64,000 nucleotides of DNA, taken from positions 1-64,000 of the forward strand of contig JACQFL010000019.1 in assembly GCA_016200085.1 (NCBI GenBank). The letters run 5' to 3'. Below are positions 32,095 through 40,859 of this stretch, piece after piece. The DNA comes from Candidatus Rokuibacteriota bacterium (lineage in GTDB: Bacteria > Methylomirabilota > Methylomirabilia > Rokubacteriales > CSP1-6). The notes below the pieces were generated by a model. The model was given only the letters and a program-made list of their open reading frames with translations, did no database searches and was not told where the DNA came from. How positions within the stretch are numbered: the first letter of the stretch is position 1; every line of letters starts with the position of its first letter. Made by a program: the position numbers and the translations under genes.

Positions 32095-33165
32095 TCACTT
32101 CTCGTCGGCGAGCTTGTGGCTCAGCTCGATCAGCCGGGTGAGCTTGCCCTTCGCGGCCCCGGAGTCGATCGACGTCGCCGCCAGCGCCACCCCCTCCTGC
32201 AGCTCGCGCGCCCGGGCCCCGGCCACGAGCGCGGCGGCGGCGTTCATCAGGACGATGTCACGCTTGGGGCCCCGCTCGCCGTCGAGGATGGCGCGGACGA
32301 TCTGGGCATTCTGCTCCCGATCACCGCCGAGCAGATCCCCGATCGCGGCGCGCGGCAGCCCGAAGTCCTCCGGGCGGACCGTGAACGTGCGCACCGCGCC
32401 CTCGCGGACCTCGGAGAGGCGGCTCTCGCCGGTGTTGGAGATCTCGTCGAGCCCGTCGGCGCCGTGGACGACGAAGGCCCGCATGGTGCCGAGCTCGGCG
32501 AGCACCCGGGCGAGCTGCTCGGTGAGCGACGGCGAGGCCACCCCGATGACCTGGGCGTTGGCGCCCGCGGGGTTGGTCAGCGGGCCGAGGAGGTTGAAGA
32601 CCGTCCGGATGCCCATCTCGCGCCGCGCCGCCATCACGTGCCGCATCGCCGTGTGCAGGAGCGGCGCGTAGAGAAATCCGATCCCCACCTCGTCCATGCA
32701 GCGCGACACCTGCTGGGGCTTGAGCTCGAGGCTGATGCCGAGGGTCTCCACCACGTCGGCCGAGCCGCAGAGCGACGAGGCCGATCGGTTGCCGTGCTTG
32801 GCCACCTTGAGCCCCGTCCCGGCGACGACGAAGGCGGTCACCGTGGAGACGTTGAAGGTGCCGGAGGCGTCGCCGCCCGTGCCGCAGGTGTCGATCAGCA
32901 TCTCGCGGTCGGTGCCCGTCAGCGCGGCGACCTCCTCGCCGCGCGTGCGCACGCGCACGGCCTTCTGGCGCATCACCTGGGCGAAGCCGATCAGCTCCTC
33001 GACGGTCTCGCCCTTCATGCGCAGCGCGGTGAGGAAGCCGGCGATCTGGGCGCTGGTGGCGCCGCCCGACATGATCGCCTCCATGGCCGCCGCCGCCTCG
33101 ATCCGCGTGAGGTCGCGGCGCTCCACGAGCGCGCGCAGGGCTTCCGTGATGATCGGGCTGGTCAT
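32095..33165 (-). CDS. trpD: anthranilate phosphoribosyltransferase
   Basis: This 356-residue enzyme adds phosphoribosyl to anthranilate in tryptophan biosynthesis. The PRPP-binding DTCGTGGDASGTFNVSTVTAFV, KHGNRSASSLCGSADVVETLG (anthranilate/PRPP site), FLYAPLLHTAMRHVM and VFNLLGPLTNPAGA are all present, and the length is normal. It overlaps the stop of a histidine kinase gene by four bases and is not next to other trp genes. Either the trp genes are scattered or this copy is controlled with the kinase operon. Confidence 0.93.
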   Translation of the reverse strand: MTSPIITEALRALVERRDLTRIEAAAAMEAIMSGGATSAQIAGFLTALRMKGETVEELIGFAQVMRQKAVRVRTRGEEVAALTGTDREMLIDTCGTGGDASGTFNVSTVTAFVVAGTGLKVAKHGNRSASSLCGSADVVETLGISLELKPQQVSRCMDEVGIGFLYAPLLHTAMRHVMAARREMGIRTVFNLLGPLTNPAGANAQVIGVASPSLTEQLARVLAELGTMRAFVVHGADGLDEISNTGESRLSEVREGAVRTFTVRPEDFGLPRAAIGDLLGGDREQNAQIVRAILDGERGPKRDIVLMNAAAALVAGARARELQEGVALAATSIDSGAAKGKLTRLIELSHKLADEK

Positions 33166-34403
33166 GCCTTCTCCTCCGGTTTCGTGGGGCCGGGCACCAG
33201 CGAGGCCACCGCGGCGAAGATCTCGTCCATCCGCAGCGGCTTGGCGAGCACGGCGTCGACGCCGTGCTCCTCCAGCTCGTCGACCGTCAGGGTCACCCCC
33301 CAGCCCGTGAGCAGCAGCACGGGGGTGTGGGGCCTCAGGTTCTTGACGATGCGGGCCAGCTGCAGGCCGTCCAGGCGGGGCATGGCGAGGTCCGTGATCA
33401 CGATGTCGAAGGTCTCGGTCTTGAACATGTCCGCGGCGTCGGAGCCGTCGACGGCGAGCGTCACCTGGTGGCCGCCGATCGTGAGCACGTCCTTGATCAT
33501 GTCCCGCACGTTGGCCTCGTCCTCGACGACGAGGCAGCGGGCGGCGGCGCCGGCGCGCGGCCGGGGCACGCCGGAGAGCTTCTGGGCCCGCGGGGCGCTG
33601 CCGGCCAGCGGCAGGCGCACGCGGAAGGCGCTGCCCTTGTCCGGCACCGACTCCACCTCGATCTGCCCGCCGTGCCGCTGCACGATGGCCTCGGCGGTGG
33701 AGAGCCCGAGCCCGCTCGCGTTCTCCTTGGTGGTGAAGAACGGGTCGAAGATCTTCCGCTGGATCTCGGGGGTCATGCCGTCGCCGGTGTCGGTGACGGT
33801 GACGACGGCCTCGCCGCCGTCCATCGACGTCGCCACCGTGAGGGTGCCGCCGTCCGGCATCGCCTCGATGGCGTTGTTGACGAGGTTCTCGAGGGCTTCG
33901 CGCAGGGCCAGCGGGTCTCCCGAGACGTTCTTGACCTGGCCCAGCTCGCGCACGAGCTCGATGCTCTCGCCGCGACGGGGCCGGGTGGCATCGACAGACT
34001 CGCTGACGAGCGTGTTGAGATTGAGCGGGACGGACCGGTGGGGGCCGCGATGGCGCGTGAACTCCTGCATGCGGCGCGCGGTCTTGGCGCCCTCCATCGC
34101 CGAGCGCTCGATGATGGTGATCCAGTGCTTGAGCTGCGGATCGGTGACGCGGCCGCCGAGGAGCTGGGCGCGGCCGAGGATCGGCGTGAAGACGTCGTTG
34201 AAGGCGTGCGCCAGCCCGGAGAGCATCTCGCCCAGCGCGCGCAGCTTCTGGGTGCGCACGAGCTGCTCGCGGGCGGCGGCGAGCTGTCGCTCCCGCTCGC
34301 CGACGTGCTGCTTGAGGCGCAGGACCCAGAAGCCGAGCAGCACGATCACGACCATCAGCCCGAGCGCGATCCAATAGAGGAAGTCGGCGATGTCCCGGAC
34401 CAC
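33162..34403 (-). CDS. hybrid sensor histidine kinase with C-terminal receiver
   Basis: This 413-residue protein has one transmembrane segment (about 10-29), no evident sensor domain and a short coiled coil. The phospho-acceptor His-66 is in EMLSGLAHAFNDVFTP. An HATPase domain with N-box LVNNAIEAMPDGG, G1 DTGDGM, F-box PFFTTKE and G2 GLGLSTAEAI follows, then a receiver with Asp-338 in VITDLAMPRLDG. It likely senses an internal or membrane signal and phosphorylates its own receiver. No DNA-binding domain is present. Its stop overlaps the trpD start, so the two are co-translated. Confidence 0.92.
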   Translation of the reverse strand: MVRDIADFLYWIALGLMVVIVLLGFWVLRLKQHVGERERQLAAAREQLVRTQKLRALGEMLSGLAHAFNDVFTPILGRAQLLGGRVTDPQLKHWITIIERSAMEGAKTARRMQEFTRHRGPHRSVPLNLNTLVSESVDATRPRRGESIELVRELGQVKNVSGDPLALREALENLVNNAIEAMPDGGTLTVATSMDGGEAVVTVTDTGDGMTPEIQRKIFDPFFTTKENASGLGLSTAEAIVQRHGGQIEVESVPDKGSAFRVRLPLAGSAPRAQKLSGVPRPRAGAAARCLVVEDEANVRDMIKDVLTIGGHQVTLAVDGSDAADMFKTETFDIVITDLAMPRLDGLQLARIVKNLRPHTPVLLLTGWGVTLTVDELEEHGVDAVLAKPLRMDEIFAAVASLVPGPTKPEEKA

Positions 34404-34427
34404 CTCGTTACCCTATCACGCTCTGCG

Positions 34428-35954
34428 TCAGTGGATTTCCCGCGTTTTCCCCCGCCAGTACGGCTCGCGGAGGACGCCCTTGGGGACGGTGCCCGCGGCG
34501 GTCCGCGGCAGCTCGTCCCGGACCTCGAACGAGCGGGGGACCTTGTAGCCGCCGATCAGCCGCCGGCAGTGCAGCGCCAGCTCGGCCTCCACGATGGCGG
34601 CGCCGGGGGCGGCGACGACGATGGCGTGCACGCGCTCGCCCCACATCGGGTCGGGCACACCGATCACCGCACAGTCCGCGACGACGGGGTGGCTGGACAG
34701 CGCGTTCTCGACCTCGGCCGAGTACACGTTCTCGCCGCCGCTGATGATCATGTCCCGCTGCCGGTCGAGGAGATAGACGAAGCCGTCCTCGTCGACCGTC
34801 GCGAGATCGCCCGTGCGCAGCCACCCGCCCCGGAGCGCCTCGGCCGTCTCGAGCGACCGGCGCCAGTAGCCCTTCATCACCGTGGGCCCGCGCACGACGA
34901 TCTCGCCCGGCTCGCCCGGCGCGACCGCGTCGAGCCGGACGTCGGCCACGCGCACCTGAACCCCCAGCATCGGCCGGCCGCAGGAGCGGGCCCGCACGTG
35001 CTCCTCGGGACGGAGCAGGCAGACCCCCTGGGTCGCCTCGGCGAGTCCATAGCTCTGGAAGAGCCGGCACGGCAGGTCCGCGAGCGCCCGCCGCAGCGTG
35101 TCGACGGTGATCGACGAGCCGCCGTAGAGCAGCGTCGTCCACGAGGAGAGGTCGGCGGCCTCGAGGGCGCCCGAGCGCACGAGCAGCGTGATCATCGAGG
35201 GGGCCAGCATCGTGGTCGTCACGCGCGCGCGCGCGACCGCCCCCACGAAGCCGCCCGGGGTGAAGACGGGCAGGAAGGCGTGCGCGCCCCCCGCGAACAG
35301 CGCGGCCCACACGCAGCCGACGTCGCCGACGTGGAACATCGGCGAGGCGTGCAGGTGCACGTCCTCGGCGGTGTAGCCGAGCCCGCCCGTCATGATCGTC
35401 GCGTTGGCGAGCATGTTCTGGTGGCTCAGCATGACGCCCTTGGGCACCCCGGTGGTGCCGCCGGTGTAGAAGATGCCGAGCGTGCTGTCGGGCGCGACGG
35501 TGGCGAAGTTGCGCATCGGCCGGGCCGAGACGAGGAACTCCTCGAACGAGTCGCGCCCGCGCCCGCCCGCCTCCCGCGAGCGGAGGACCGCCCGCGGCAG
35601 CGTGGGCGCGATGGCCTCCGCCGTCTCGACCCAGCGGTCGCCCACGAAGGCGAAGCGCGCGCCGGAGTCGTGGAGCTCGAACCCGAGATCGGCCTCGCTC
35701 AGGCGGGTGTTCAGCGGCACGATCACCGCGCCCATCCATGCCAGCGCGAGGTGGATCTCCAGACAGCGTGGATCGTTGCCGCTCAGCATCGCGACACGAT
35801 CGCCGTCGGCGATCCCGAATCCCCACAGCGCACCGGCCAGCCGGCGCACGCGCTCGCGGAGCTGACCCCAGGTGACGTGCAGGTCGCGGCCGACCATGGC
35901 CGCCCGCTCGGGAGTCTCGTCAGCCGCCCGGTCCAGCAGGTAGGCGAGGTTCAT
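34428..35954 (-). CDS. AMP-dependent acyl-CoA ligase, A10 lysine replaced
   Basis: This 508-residue ANL-family ligase activates a carboxylic acid as an acyl-adenylate and joins it to CoA. The P-loop GIFYTGGTTGVPKGVMLSHQNM, the GYWRRSLETAEALRGGWLRTGDLA region and the hinge LLDRQRDMIISGGENVYSAEVE are normal. At the C-terminus the usual TGK is AAGT-VPKGVLREPYW, so the Lys that catalyses adenylation appears to be Thr; a second Lys three residues on is kept. Activity may be altered. It is 24 bases upstream of the kinase gene and heads that operon. Confidence 0.88.
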   Translation of the reverse strand: MNLAYLLDRAADETPERAAMVGRDLHVTWGQLRERVRRLAGALWGFGIADGDRVAMLSGNDPRCLEIHLALAWMGAVIVPLNTRLSEADLGFELHDSGARFAFVGDRWVETAEAIAPTLPRAVLRSREAGGRGRDSFEEFLVSARPMRNFATVAPDSTLGIFYTGGTTGVPKGVMLSHQNMLANATIMTGGLGYTAEDVHLHASPMFHVGDVGCVWAALFAGGAHAFLPVFTPGGFVGAVARARVTTTMLAPSMITLLVRSGALEAADLSSWTTLLYGGSSITVDTLRRALADLPCRLFQSYGLAEATQGVCLLRPEEHVRARSCGRPMLGVQVRVADVRLDAVAPGEPGEIVVRGPTVMKGYWRRSLETAEALRGGWLRTGDLATVDEDGFVYLLDRQRDMIISGGENVYSAEVENALSSHPVVADCAVIGVPDPMWGERVHAIVVAAPGAAIVEAELALHCRRLIGGYKVPRSFEVRDELPRTAAGTVPKGVLREPYWRGKTREIH

Positions 35955-35955
35955 T

Positions 35956-36085
35956 GTACCGGGGTACGCGCGGCCGGCCGCGGCCGTAGGTGGCGTGCCG
36001 TGGGTGGAACGTGGCTCACGGTAACGGGGTCCGCGCGGCCGGCGTCCGCCGTGGGTGGCCTGCCGCGGGTGGGACGTGGTTCCGA
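35956..36085. repeat. two 65-base direct repeats
   Basis: Two adjacent imperfect copies (35956-36020 and 36021-36085) share GGGGT.CGCGCGGCCGGC, GTGGGTGG.CTGCCG and related blocks. They fill the gap upstream of the acyl-CoA ligase start and end next to its start codon. No coding sense is seen. They may affect promoter activity. Confidence 0.7.
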
Positions 36086-36168
36086 AGGAGCGCGGTCATG
36101 AACGCTTATTTTGGCATGGGCCGGCGCGCGCGGGCACGTGGAAAACCTCACGGTATCAGAGGACGGGG

Positions 36169-36882
36169 TCAGCGCCCGAGATAGGCGCGCCGGATGTCCT
36201 CGTCGGCGAGCAGGCGGGCCGACGGGCCCGCCAGCGTGATGCTGCCGTTCTCGAGCACGTAGGCGCGGTGCGACAGGCGCAGCGCACGCAGGACGTTCTG
36301 CTCGACCAGGAGCACGGTGACCCCGGCGGCGTTGATCCGGGCCAGGTTCTCGAAGATCGACGTCACCACCACGGGAGCGAGGCCGAGCGAGGGCTCGTCG
36401 AGCAGGAGCAGCCGCGGGCGGGCCATCAGCGCCCTGCCGATGGCCGTCATCTGCTGCTCGCCGCCCGACAGCGTGCCGGCGAGCTGGTGCTGGCGCTCGG
36501 CCAGATGCGGGAAGAGCCGGAAGACGTCCTCGAGCGTCTCGCCCCGGCGGCGCCGGCTCTCGGGCGATCGCGCGCCGAGCTCGAGGTTCTCCAGCACCGT
36601 CATGGTGGGAAAGAGCTGACGGCCCTCCGGCACGTGGGCAATGCCCCGCGCCACGATGGCCGAGGACGCGAGCCCGTCGATCCGCTCGCCGTCGAGCTCG
36701 ACCGCCCCCCGCCGCGGGCGCAGGAGGCCGGTGATCGCGCGCAGGGTCGTGGTCTTCCCCGCCCCGTTGGAGCCGATCAAGGCGACCAGCTCCCCGGCCG
36801 CCAGCTCGAGCGAGACGGCCCGCACGGCGACGAGGTCGCCGTAGCCCGCCTCGAGCCCGTCAACCCTCAGCAGTGTCGCCAA
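36169..36882 (-). CDS. livF: branched-chain amino acid/amide ABC transporter ATPase
   Basis: This 237-residue ATPase energises a high-affinity Liv-type importer from the cytoplasmic face. The Walker A GSNGAGKTTTLRAI is near residue 36, the signature LSGGEQQMTAIGRALMARPR and Walker B LLLLDEPSLGLAP follow, and the LivF-type C-terminus VLENGSITLAG is present. Its start overlaps the livG end, so it is the last gene of the first liv operon (binding protein, livH, livM, livG, livF). Confidence 0.92.
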   Translation of the reverse strand: MATLLRVDGLEAGYGDLVAVRAVSLELAAGELVALIGSNGAGKTTTLRAITGLLRPRRGAVELDGERIDGLASSAIVARGIAHVPEGRQLFPTMTVLENLELGARSPESRRRRGETLEDVFRLFPHLAERQHQLAGTLSGGEQQMTAIGRALMARPRLLLLDEPSLGLAPVVVTSIFENLARINAAGVTVLLVEQNVLRALRLSHRAYVLENGSITLAGPSARLLADEDIRRAYLGR

Positions 36883-37585
36883 GGTACGCCTCGATCACCC
36901 GCGGGTCGTTGGCCACCGCGTCCGGCACGCCTTCCGCGATCCGCTCGCCGTAGTTGATCACCACGATGCGCCGCGAGAGCGACATCACCGCGCGCATGAC
37001 GTGCTCGATGAGGACGATGGCGACGCCGCGCCGGTTGATGCCGAGCACGAGCTCGACGATCCGCTCGGTCTCGGCGGCGTTGAGCCCGGCCATCACCTCG
37101 TCGAGCAGGAGCACGGCGGGCTCGGTGGCCAGCGCGCGCGCCAGCTCCAGCCGCTTGCGCTCCGCCAGGGTGAGCCCGCTCGCCGCCTGCGCGCGCCGGG
37201 CCTCGAGCCCGACCTCGACGAGCACGGCCTCCGCGCGGGCCGCCGCCTCCCGGGGCTCGGGATGGCGCGCCAGCGCGCCCACCATCACGTTGCGCAGCAC
37301 CGAGAGGTGCGGGAAGGGCCGGACGATCTGGAACGTGCGCGCCAGGCCGAGCGCGCAGATCGCGTGGGGCTTGAGCCCGACGATCGATCGCCCGCGCAGC
37401 GCGATCTCGCCGGCGTCGGGCTCGAGAAAGCCCGACAGCAGCGCGAACACCGTGGTCTTCCCCGCGCCATTGGGCCCGATCAGCGCGACGATCTCCCCCT
37501 CGCTGACGTCGAACGAGAGATCCTTGACCGCCTGCAACCCCCCGAAGCTCTTCGACAGCGAGCGAACTTCGAGCAACGCGCTCAT
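36860..37585 (-). CDS. livG: branched-chain amino acid/amide ABC transporter ATPase
   Basis: This 241-residue ATPase pairs with LivF. It has Walker A GPNGAGKTTVFALLSG, LivG-type ARTFQIVRPFPHLSVLRNVMVG, the signature region SGLTLAERKRLELARALATEP (a modified LSGGQ) and Walker B LLLDEVMAGL, with the ABC H-loop IEHVM. Its start overlaps the livM end by four bases, and its end overlaps the livF start. The short LivG length without long inserts is normal for this group. Confidence 0.92.
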   Translation of the reverse strand: MSALLEVRSLSKSFGGLQAVKDLSFDVSEGEIVALIGPNGAGKTTVFALLSGFLEPDAGEIALRGRSIVGLKPHAICALGLARTFQIVRPFPHLSVLRNVMVGALARHPEPREAAARAEAVLVEVGLEARRAQAASGLTLAERKRLELARALATEPAVLLLDEVMAGLNAAETERIVELVLGINRRGVAIVLIEHVMRAVMSLSRRIVVINYGERIAEGVPDAVANDPRVIEAYLGDTAEG

Positions 37586-38625
37586 GAGGGGCCGCTCCGA
37601 GCGCCGGCTTTGCCGGCGCCGTCCTGGGGGGAGGTATCGGAAGGGGGGCGAAGCCCCCCTCCGAGGAATCGCCCCCCTCCGAGCTTGACCAGCCACGGGT
37701 AGGCGCCCTGCGGCAGGAAGAGCACGACGAGGATGAGGAGCAGGCCGTAGACCACGAGGTGGCCGCCGATCCAGCCGCCCTTGGCGAAGTAGGCGCGCGA
37801 CAGCTCGGCGAGCGGGCTGAGGATGAACGATCCCACGATGGGCCCGAGCAGCGTGCCCGCCCCGCCCACGATGGGCCGGATCACGATCTCGACCGAGAGC
37901 GGGATGCCGAACACCGTGCTCGGCTGCAGCGAGAACAGGTAGAAGGCGTAGAAGGTGCCGCCCATGCCGGTGAGGAACGACGAGACCACCATGGCCAGCA
38001 GCTTGACCCGGAAGGTGTCGACGCCGAGCGCCTCGCACGCGCTCTCGTCCTCGCGGATCGCCGTGAGGTACATGCCGAAGCGGCGCCGCTCGATGAGCGC
38101 CACCACGCCGGTGGCCAGCAGCATGAAGCCGAGCGCGATGTAGTAGTACGCGCGGCTGTCCTGGAACTGGAAGTGCCGCGGGTTGCCGGTGAAGGTGATG
38201 TAGTAGCCCAGCGCGCCCCCGATGGCGTCGACGTTGGACGCCACCAGCCGGCACAGCTCGGCGAAGGCCACCGTGAGCAGCACGAAGTAGAAGCCGCGCA
38301 GCCCGAAGCGGAAGCCGAGGTAGCCGATCACCGCGCCGAGCGCCGCCGACAGCAGCCCGCCCACCAGCATGCCGATCCACGGCGTGAGCCCCGCGTCCTG
38401 CGAGAGCACGGCCGCGGCGTAGGCGCCGACGCCCACGAACGCGGCGTGCCCCGCGGAGAGCTGGCCCGCGTAGCCGCCGATGATGTTCCACGCCTGGCCG
38501 AGGAAGCCGTAGAAGAAGATGAGGGTGAAGACCGTGACCGCGTAGGACCCGAAGAGCGACGGCAGCGCGGGCAGCACGAGCAGGACGGCCAGGGCGGCGG
38601 CGAGGAGGACGCGCGGCAGGGTCAC
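37582..38625 (-). CDS. livM: branched-chain amino acid ABC transporter permease with repeat-derived tail
   Basis: This 347-residue permease has about ten hydrophobic segments and the LivM signature region MYLTAIREDESACEALGVDTFRVKLLAMVVSSFLTGMGG. The GTG start overlaps the livH stop. The conserved protein ends around LPQGAYPWLVKLGG. The last 30 or so residues (rich in Gly, Pro, Ser) are encoded by DNA with two perfect 8-bp hairpins, at 37601-37619 and 37642-37660. The tail therefore looks like a translated intergenic repeat. It probably faces the cytoplasm and may not affect function. Confidence 0.9.
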   Translation of the reverse strand: MTLPRVLLAAALAVLLVLPALPSLFGSYAVTVFTLIFFYGFLGQAWNIIGGYAGQLSAGHAAFVGVGAYAAAVLSQDAGLTPWIGMLVGGLLSAALGAVIGYLGFRFGLRGFYFVLLTVAFAELCRLVASNVDAIGGALGYYITFTGNPRHFQFQDSRAYYYIALGFMLLATGVVALIERRRFGMYLTAIREDESACEALGVDTFRVKLLAMVVSSFLTGMGGTFYAFYLFSLQPSTVFGIPLSVEIVIRPIVGGAGTLLGPIVGSFILSPLAELSRAYFAKGGWIGGHLVVYGLLLILVVLFLPQGAYPWLVKLGGGRFLGGGLRPPSDTSPQDGAGKAGARSGPS

Positions 38626-39494
38626 GACAGGCGCTTGCCGAACAGGCCGGCCGGCCGGAAGAGGAGGATCACGATCAGCAGCGAGAAGCTGACGACCTCC
38701 TTCAGCGAGGGCCTGAGGAAGACGGCCCCCAGCGACTCCGCGACCGACACGAGCAGGCCGCCGAAGAAAGCGCCCGGCAGGCTGCCCATGCCGCCGATGA
38801 TGACGATGTTGAACGACGTGACCGAGGCCGGCAGCCCGGCCGAGGGCGAGAAGGGCAGGAACGGCGCGACCAGGGCGCCGGCCGCGCCCACGCAGGCGGC
38901 GCCGATGCCGAAGGCCACCGCGTAGACGCGCCGCACGTTCGTGCCGATCACGAGTGCGCCGTAGCCGTTGTCGGCGGCGGCCCGGATGGTCCGGCCGAGA
39001 TCGCTCTTGAAGAGGAACGCCCAGAGCAGGACGCTGAGCACGACGGCCACGACGAACGTCACCAGCCGGGCGAGGTCGACGATGAACGGCCCGACGTCGA
39101 TGGTGGAGAGCCGCAGCACGCCGCGGACGCGCCGCGGCTCCGGCCCGAAGACCATGAGCGCGGAGTTCTCCAGCACGAGCGCCACCCCCAGCATGAGGAG
39201 GATCTGCATCTCGTGCGGGGCGTCGAGGATGCGGTCGACGAGCCCGCGCTGCACGGCGACGCCGACGAGGAAGAGGACACCGGCGCAGATCACGAAGCCG
39301 AAGTACGGATCGAGACCGAACCGCGTGGACAGGACCCACGCGAGATACATGCCCCAGACCATCATGTCGCCGTGGGCGAAGTTCACCACGCGCATCACGC
39401 CGAAGATCAGGGTGAGGCCGACGGCCATCAGGCTGTAGACCCCGCCGAAGAGGACGCCGTTCAGCAGGCTCTGGCCGACGAGGACGGGGTCCAG
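38622..39494 (-). CDS. livH: branched-chain amino acid ABC transporter permease
   Basis: This permease has about eight hydrophobic segments and LivH marks, including LTLIFGVMRVVNFAHGDMMVWG and SVPGAFFGGLLVSVAESLG-type sequence (GSLPGAFFGGLLVSVAES). ATG 39428 would start at MAVGLTLIFG and lose the first helix. Family homology (DPVLVGQSLLNGVLFGGVYSL) continues upstream in frame to a CTG at 39494, with no ATG, GTG or TTG between. I therefore suggest a CTG start giving 290 residues. The gap to the binding protein stop is 4 bases. Confidence 0.88.
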   Translation of the reverse strand: MDPVLVGQSLLNGVLFGGVYSLMAVGLTLIFGVMRVVNFAHGDMMVWGMYLAWVLSTRFGLDPYFGFVICAGVLFLVGVAVQRGLVDRILDAPHEMQILLMLGVALVLENSALMVFGPEPRRVRGVLRLSTIDVGPFIVDLARLVTFVVAVVLSVLLWAFLFKSDLGRTIRAAADNGYGALVIGTNVRRVYAVAFGIGAACVGAAGALVAPFLPFSPSAGLPASVTSFNIVIIGGMGSLPGAFFGGLLVSVAESLGAVFLRPSLKEVVSFSLLIVILLFRPAGLFGKRLS

Positions 39495-39498
39495 CGGC

Positions 39499-40763
39499 TC
39501 AGGCCTTGGGCCGCGGGAACACGAACTTCTGCTGGGCCAGGTCCCTGGGCCAGACGACGACCGGCCGAGAACCGAGGATCTGGACCATCGCGGGAGCGGC
39601 GTTGGGGTTGTCGCCGAGCTCGTTGAAGATCACCGGCCCCGTGGAGACCATGAGGTTGTCCTTGAAGCTCGTCCTCTTGATGGCCTCGACGACGGCGTCG
39701 GGCTCCGTGGTCTTGGCCCGCTCGTAGACGTCGTGGAGGACCTGGATGGCGTCATACGAGTAGCCCGAGTTGGTGTCCAGGGTCTTGCCCCCCGACCGCT
39801 TCGCGTACTCCTCGGCGAGCAGCCGCGTCTTCGGATGCTTGAAGTTCGGCCACGGGATGCTCGCCATCACGTACTCGAGGTGCTCCTTGAGGGCCGCGAT
39901 CTGCCCGGCCTCGTAGAGCCCGGGGCTGCCCGGACCCACCACGCCCAGATCTCCACGCGCTGCTTGGCCAGCTCGGGCAGCAGCAGCTGGGCGCTCGCCG
40001 GCCGGGTGATCGGCGCGATGACGTCGGGCTTCGCGGCCTTCGCCCGCGCGACCTCGGTGGCGAGGTCGGACGGCGGCTCCGGCCACGGGATGACCTCCAC
40101 GATGTCCCAGGACGGGCTCGCCGCCTTGTGGGCGGCCTGGAAGCCCCGCGCCTGGTTCTGGCCGAAGAGGTCGTTGGCGTGCATGAGCACCACCCGCCTG
40201 GGGGCGACGCCGGCCGCCTTGAAGATCTCGCTGAAGTACTGCACGGCGCGCACCCCGAAGAGGGTGCCCGTCGGGAAGTTGCGATAGACGTACTGGACCC
40301 TCTGCTGGCCTTCCTTCACCGACCTGGCGACGTTCGCGGTGATCGGGTCCGCCGCCGAGATGTCGACGAGGAACGGCACGCGGTGCTGCTGGGCCACGGG
40401 CACGACGGCCGCGCTGTCCGCGGAGTTGAAGGTGCCCACGAGGATGTTGACACCGGCGTTGACGAGCCGCTCGGCCTCGGCGCGCGCGACGTCGGCCTTG
40501 GTCTGGGTGTCACCGAGCACGGCCTCGAGCTTCGCGCCGCCCATCGACTTGACCCCGCCGGCGGCGTTGACCTGATCGATGGCGATCTGCGCGGCGAGCC
40601 GGCACGCCTGCCCGGGCTCGGCGAGCGGCCCGGTGACACAGTGGAGGAGCCCGACCTTGATGCTCTTCGGCTGGGCGCGCAGCGGCAGGGGGCACCCCGC
40701 CACGGCGGCGCTCGCGGCCGCGGCCCCGAGAAAGGAGCGACGGGTGAGACGAGCGGCGGTCAT
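39499..40763 (-). CDS. branched-chain amino acid ABC transporter substrate-binding protein, frameshifted
   Basis: The N-terminal part carries a Tat-type signal (LTRRSFLGAAAASAAV) and the Peripla_BP_6 fold (IKVGLLHCVTGPLAEPG, AQIAIDQVNAAGGV). The C-terminal part continues in another frame from about GVVGPGSPGLYEAGQIAALKEHLEYVMAS to FVFPRPKA. The frames join at about 39945, where a G run is one base short (GGG for GGGG). Corrected, it is 421 residues, a normal length. It is the first gene of the first liv operon. This is either a sequence error in a homopolymer or a recent inactivation; the rest of the operon is intact. Confidence 0.85.
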
Positions 40764-40816
40764 CGGGGGCTCTCCTTGATCGAGATCGACGATGGAGATC
40801 GACGGGGTATCCGCGG

Positions 40817-40822
40817 ATTATA
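40817..40822 (-). promoter_or_regulatory. -10 element of the first liv operon
   Basis: A perfect TATAAT reads on the - strand, 54 bases before the binding-protein start, in a locally A+T-richer stretch. A clear -35 is not seen. Between it and the start, GAGATCGACG occurs twice (40782-40791 and 40795-40804) as a possible operator. Confidence 0.5.
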
Positions 40823-40859
40823 GGCGATTTCGCGACCTCTGCGGGCTCGGTGACCGGCC

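Noticed and set aside
33264..36101. Long + strand ORF of 945 codons opposite the kinase and ligase genes
   Set aside because: Shadow frame; the opposite strand carries clear histidine kinase and ANL ligase motifs.
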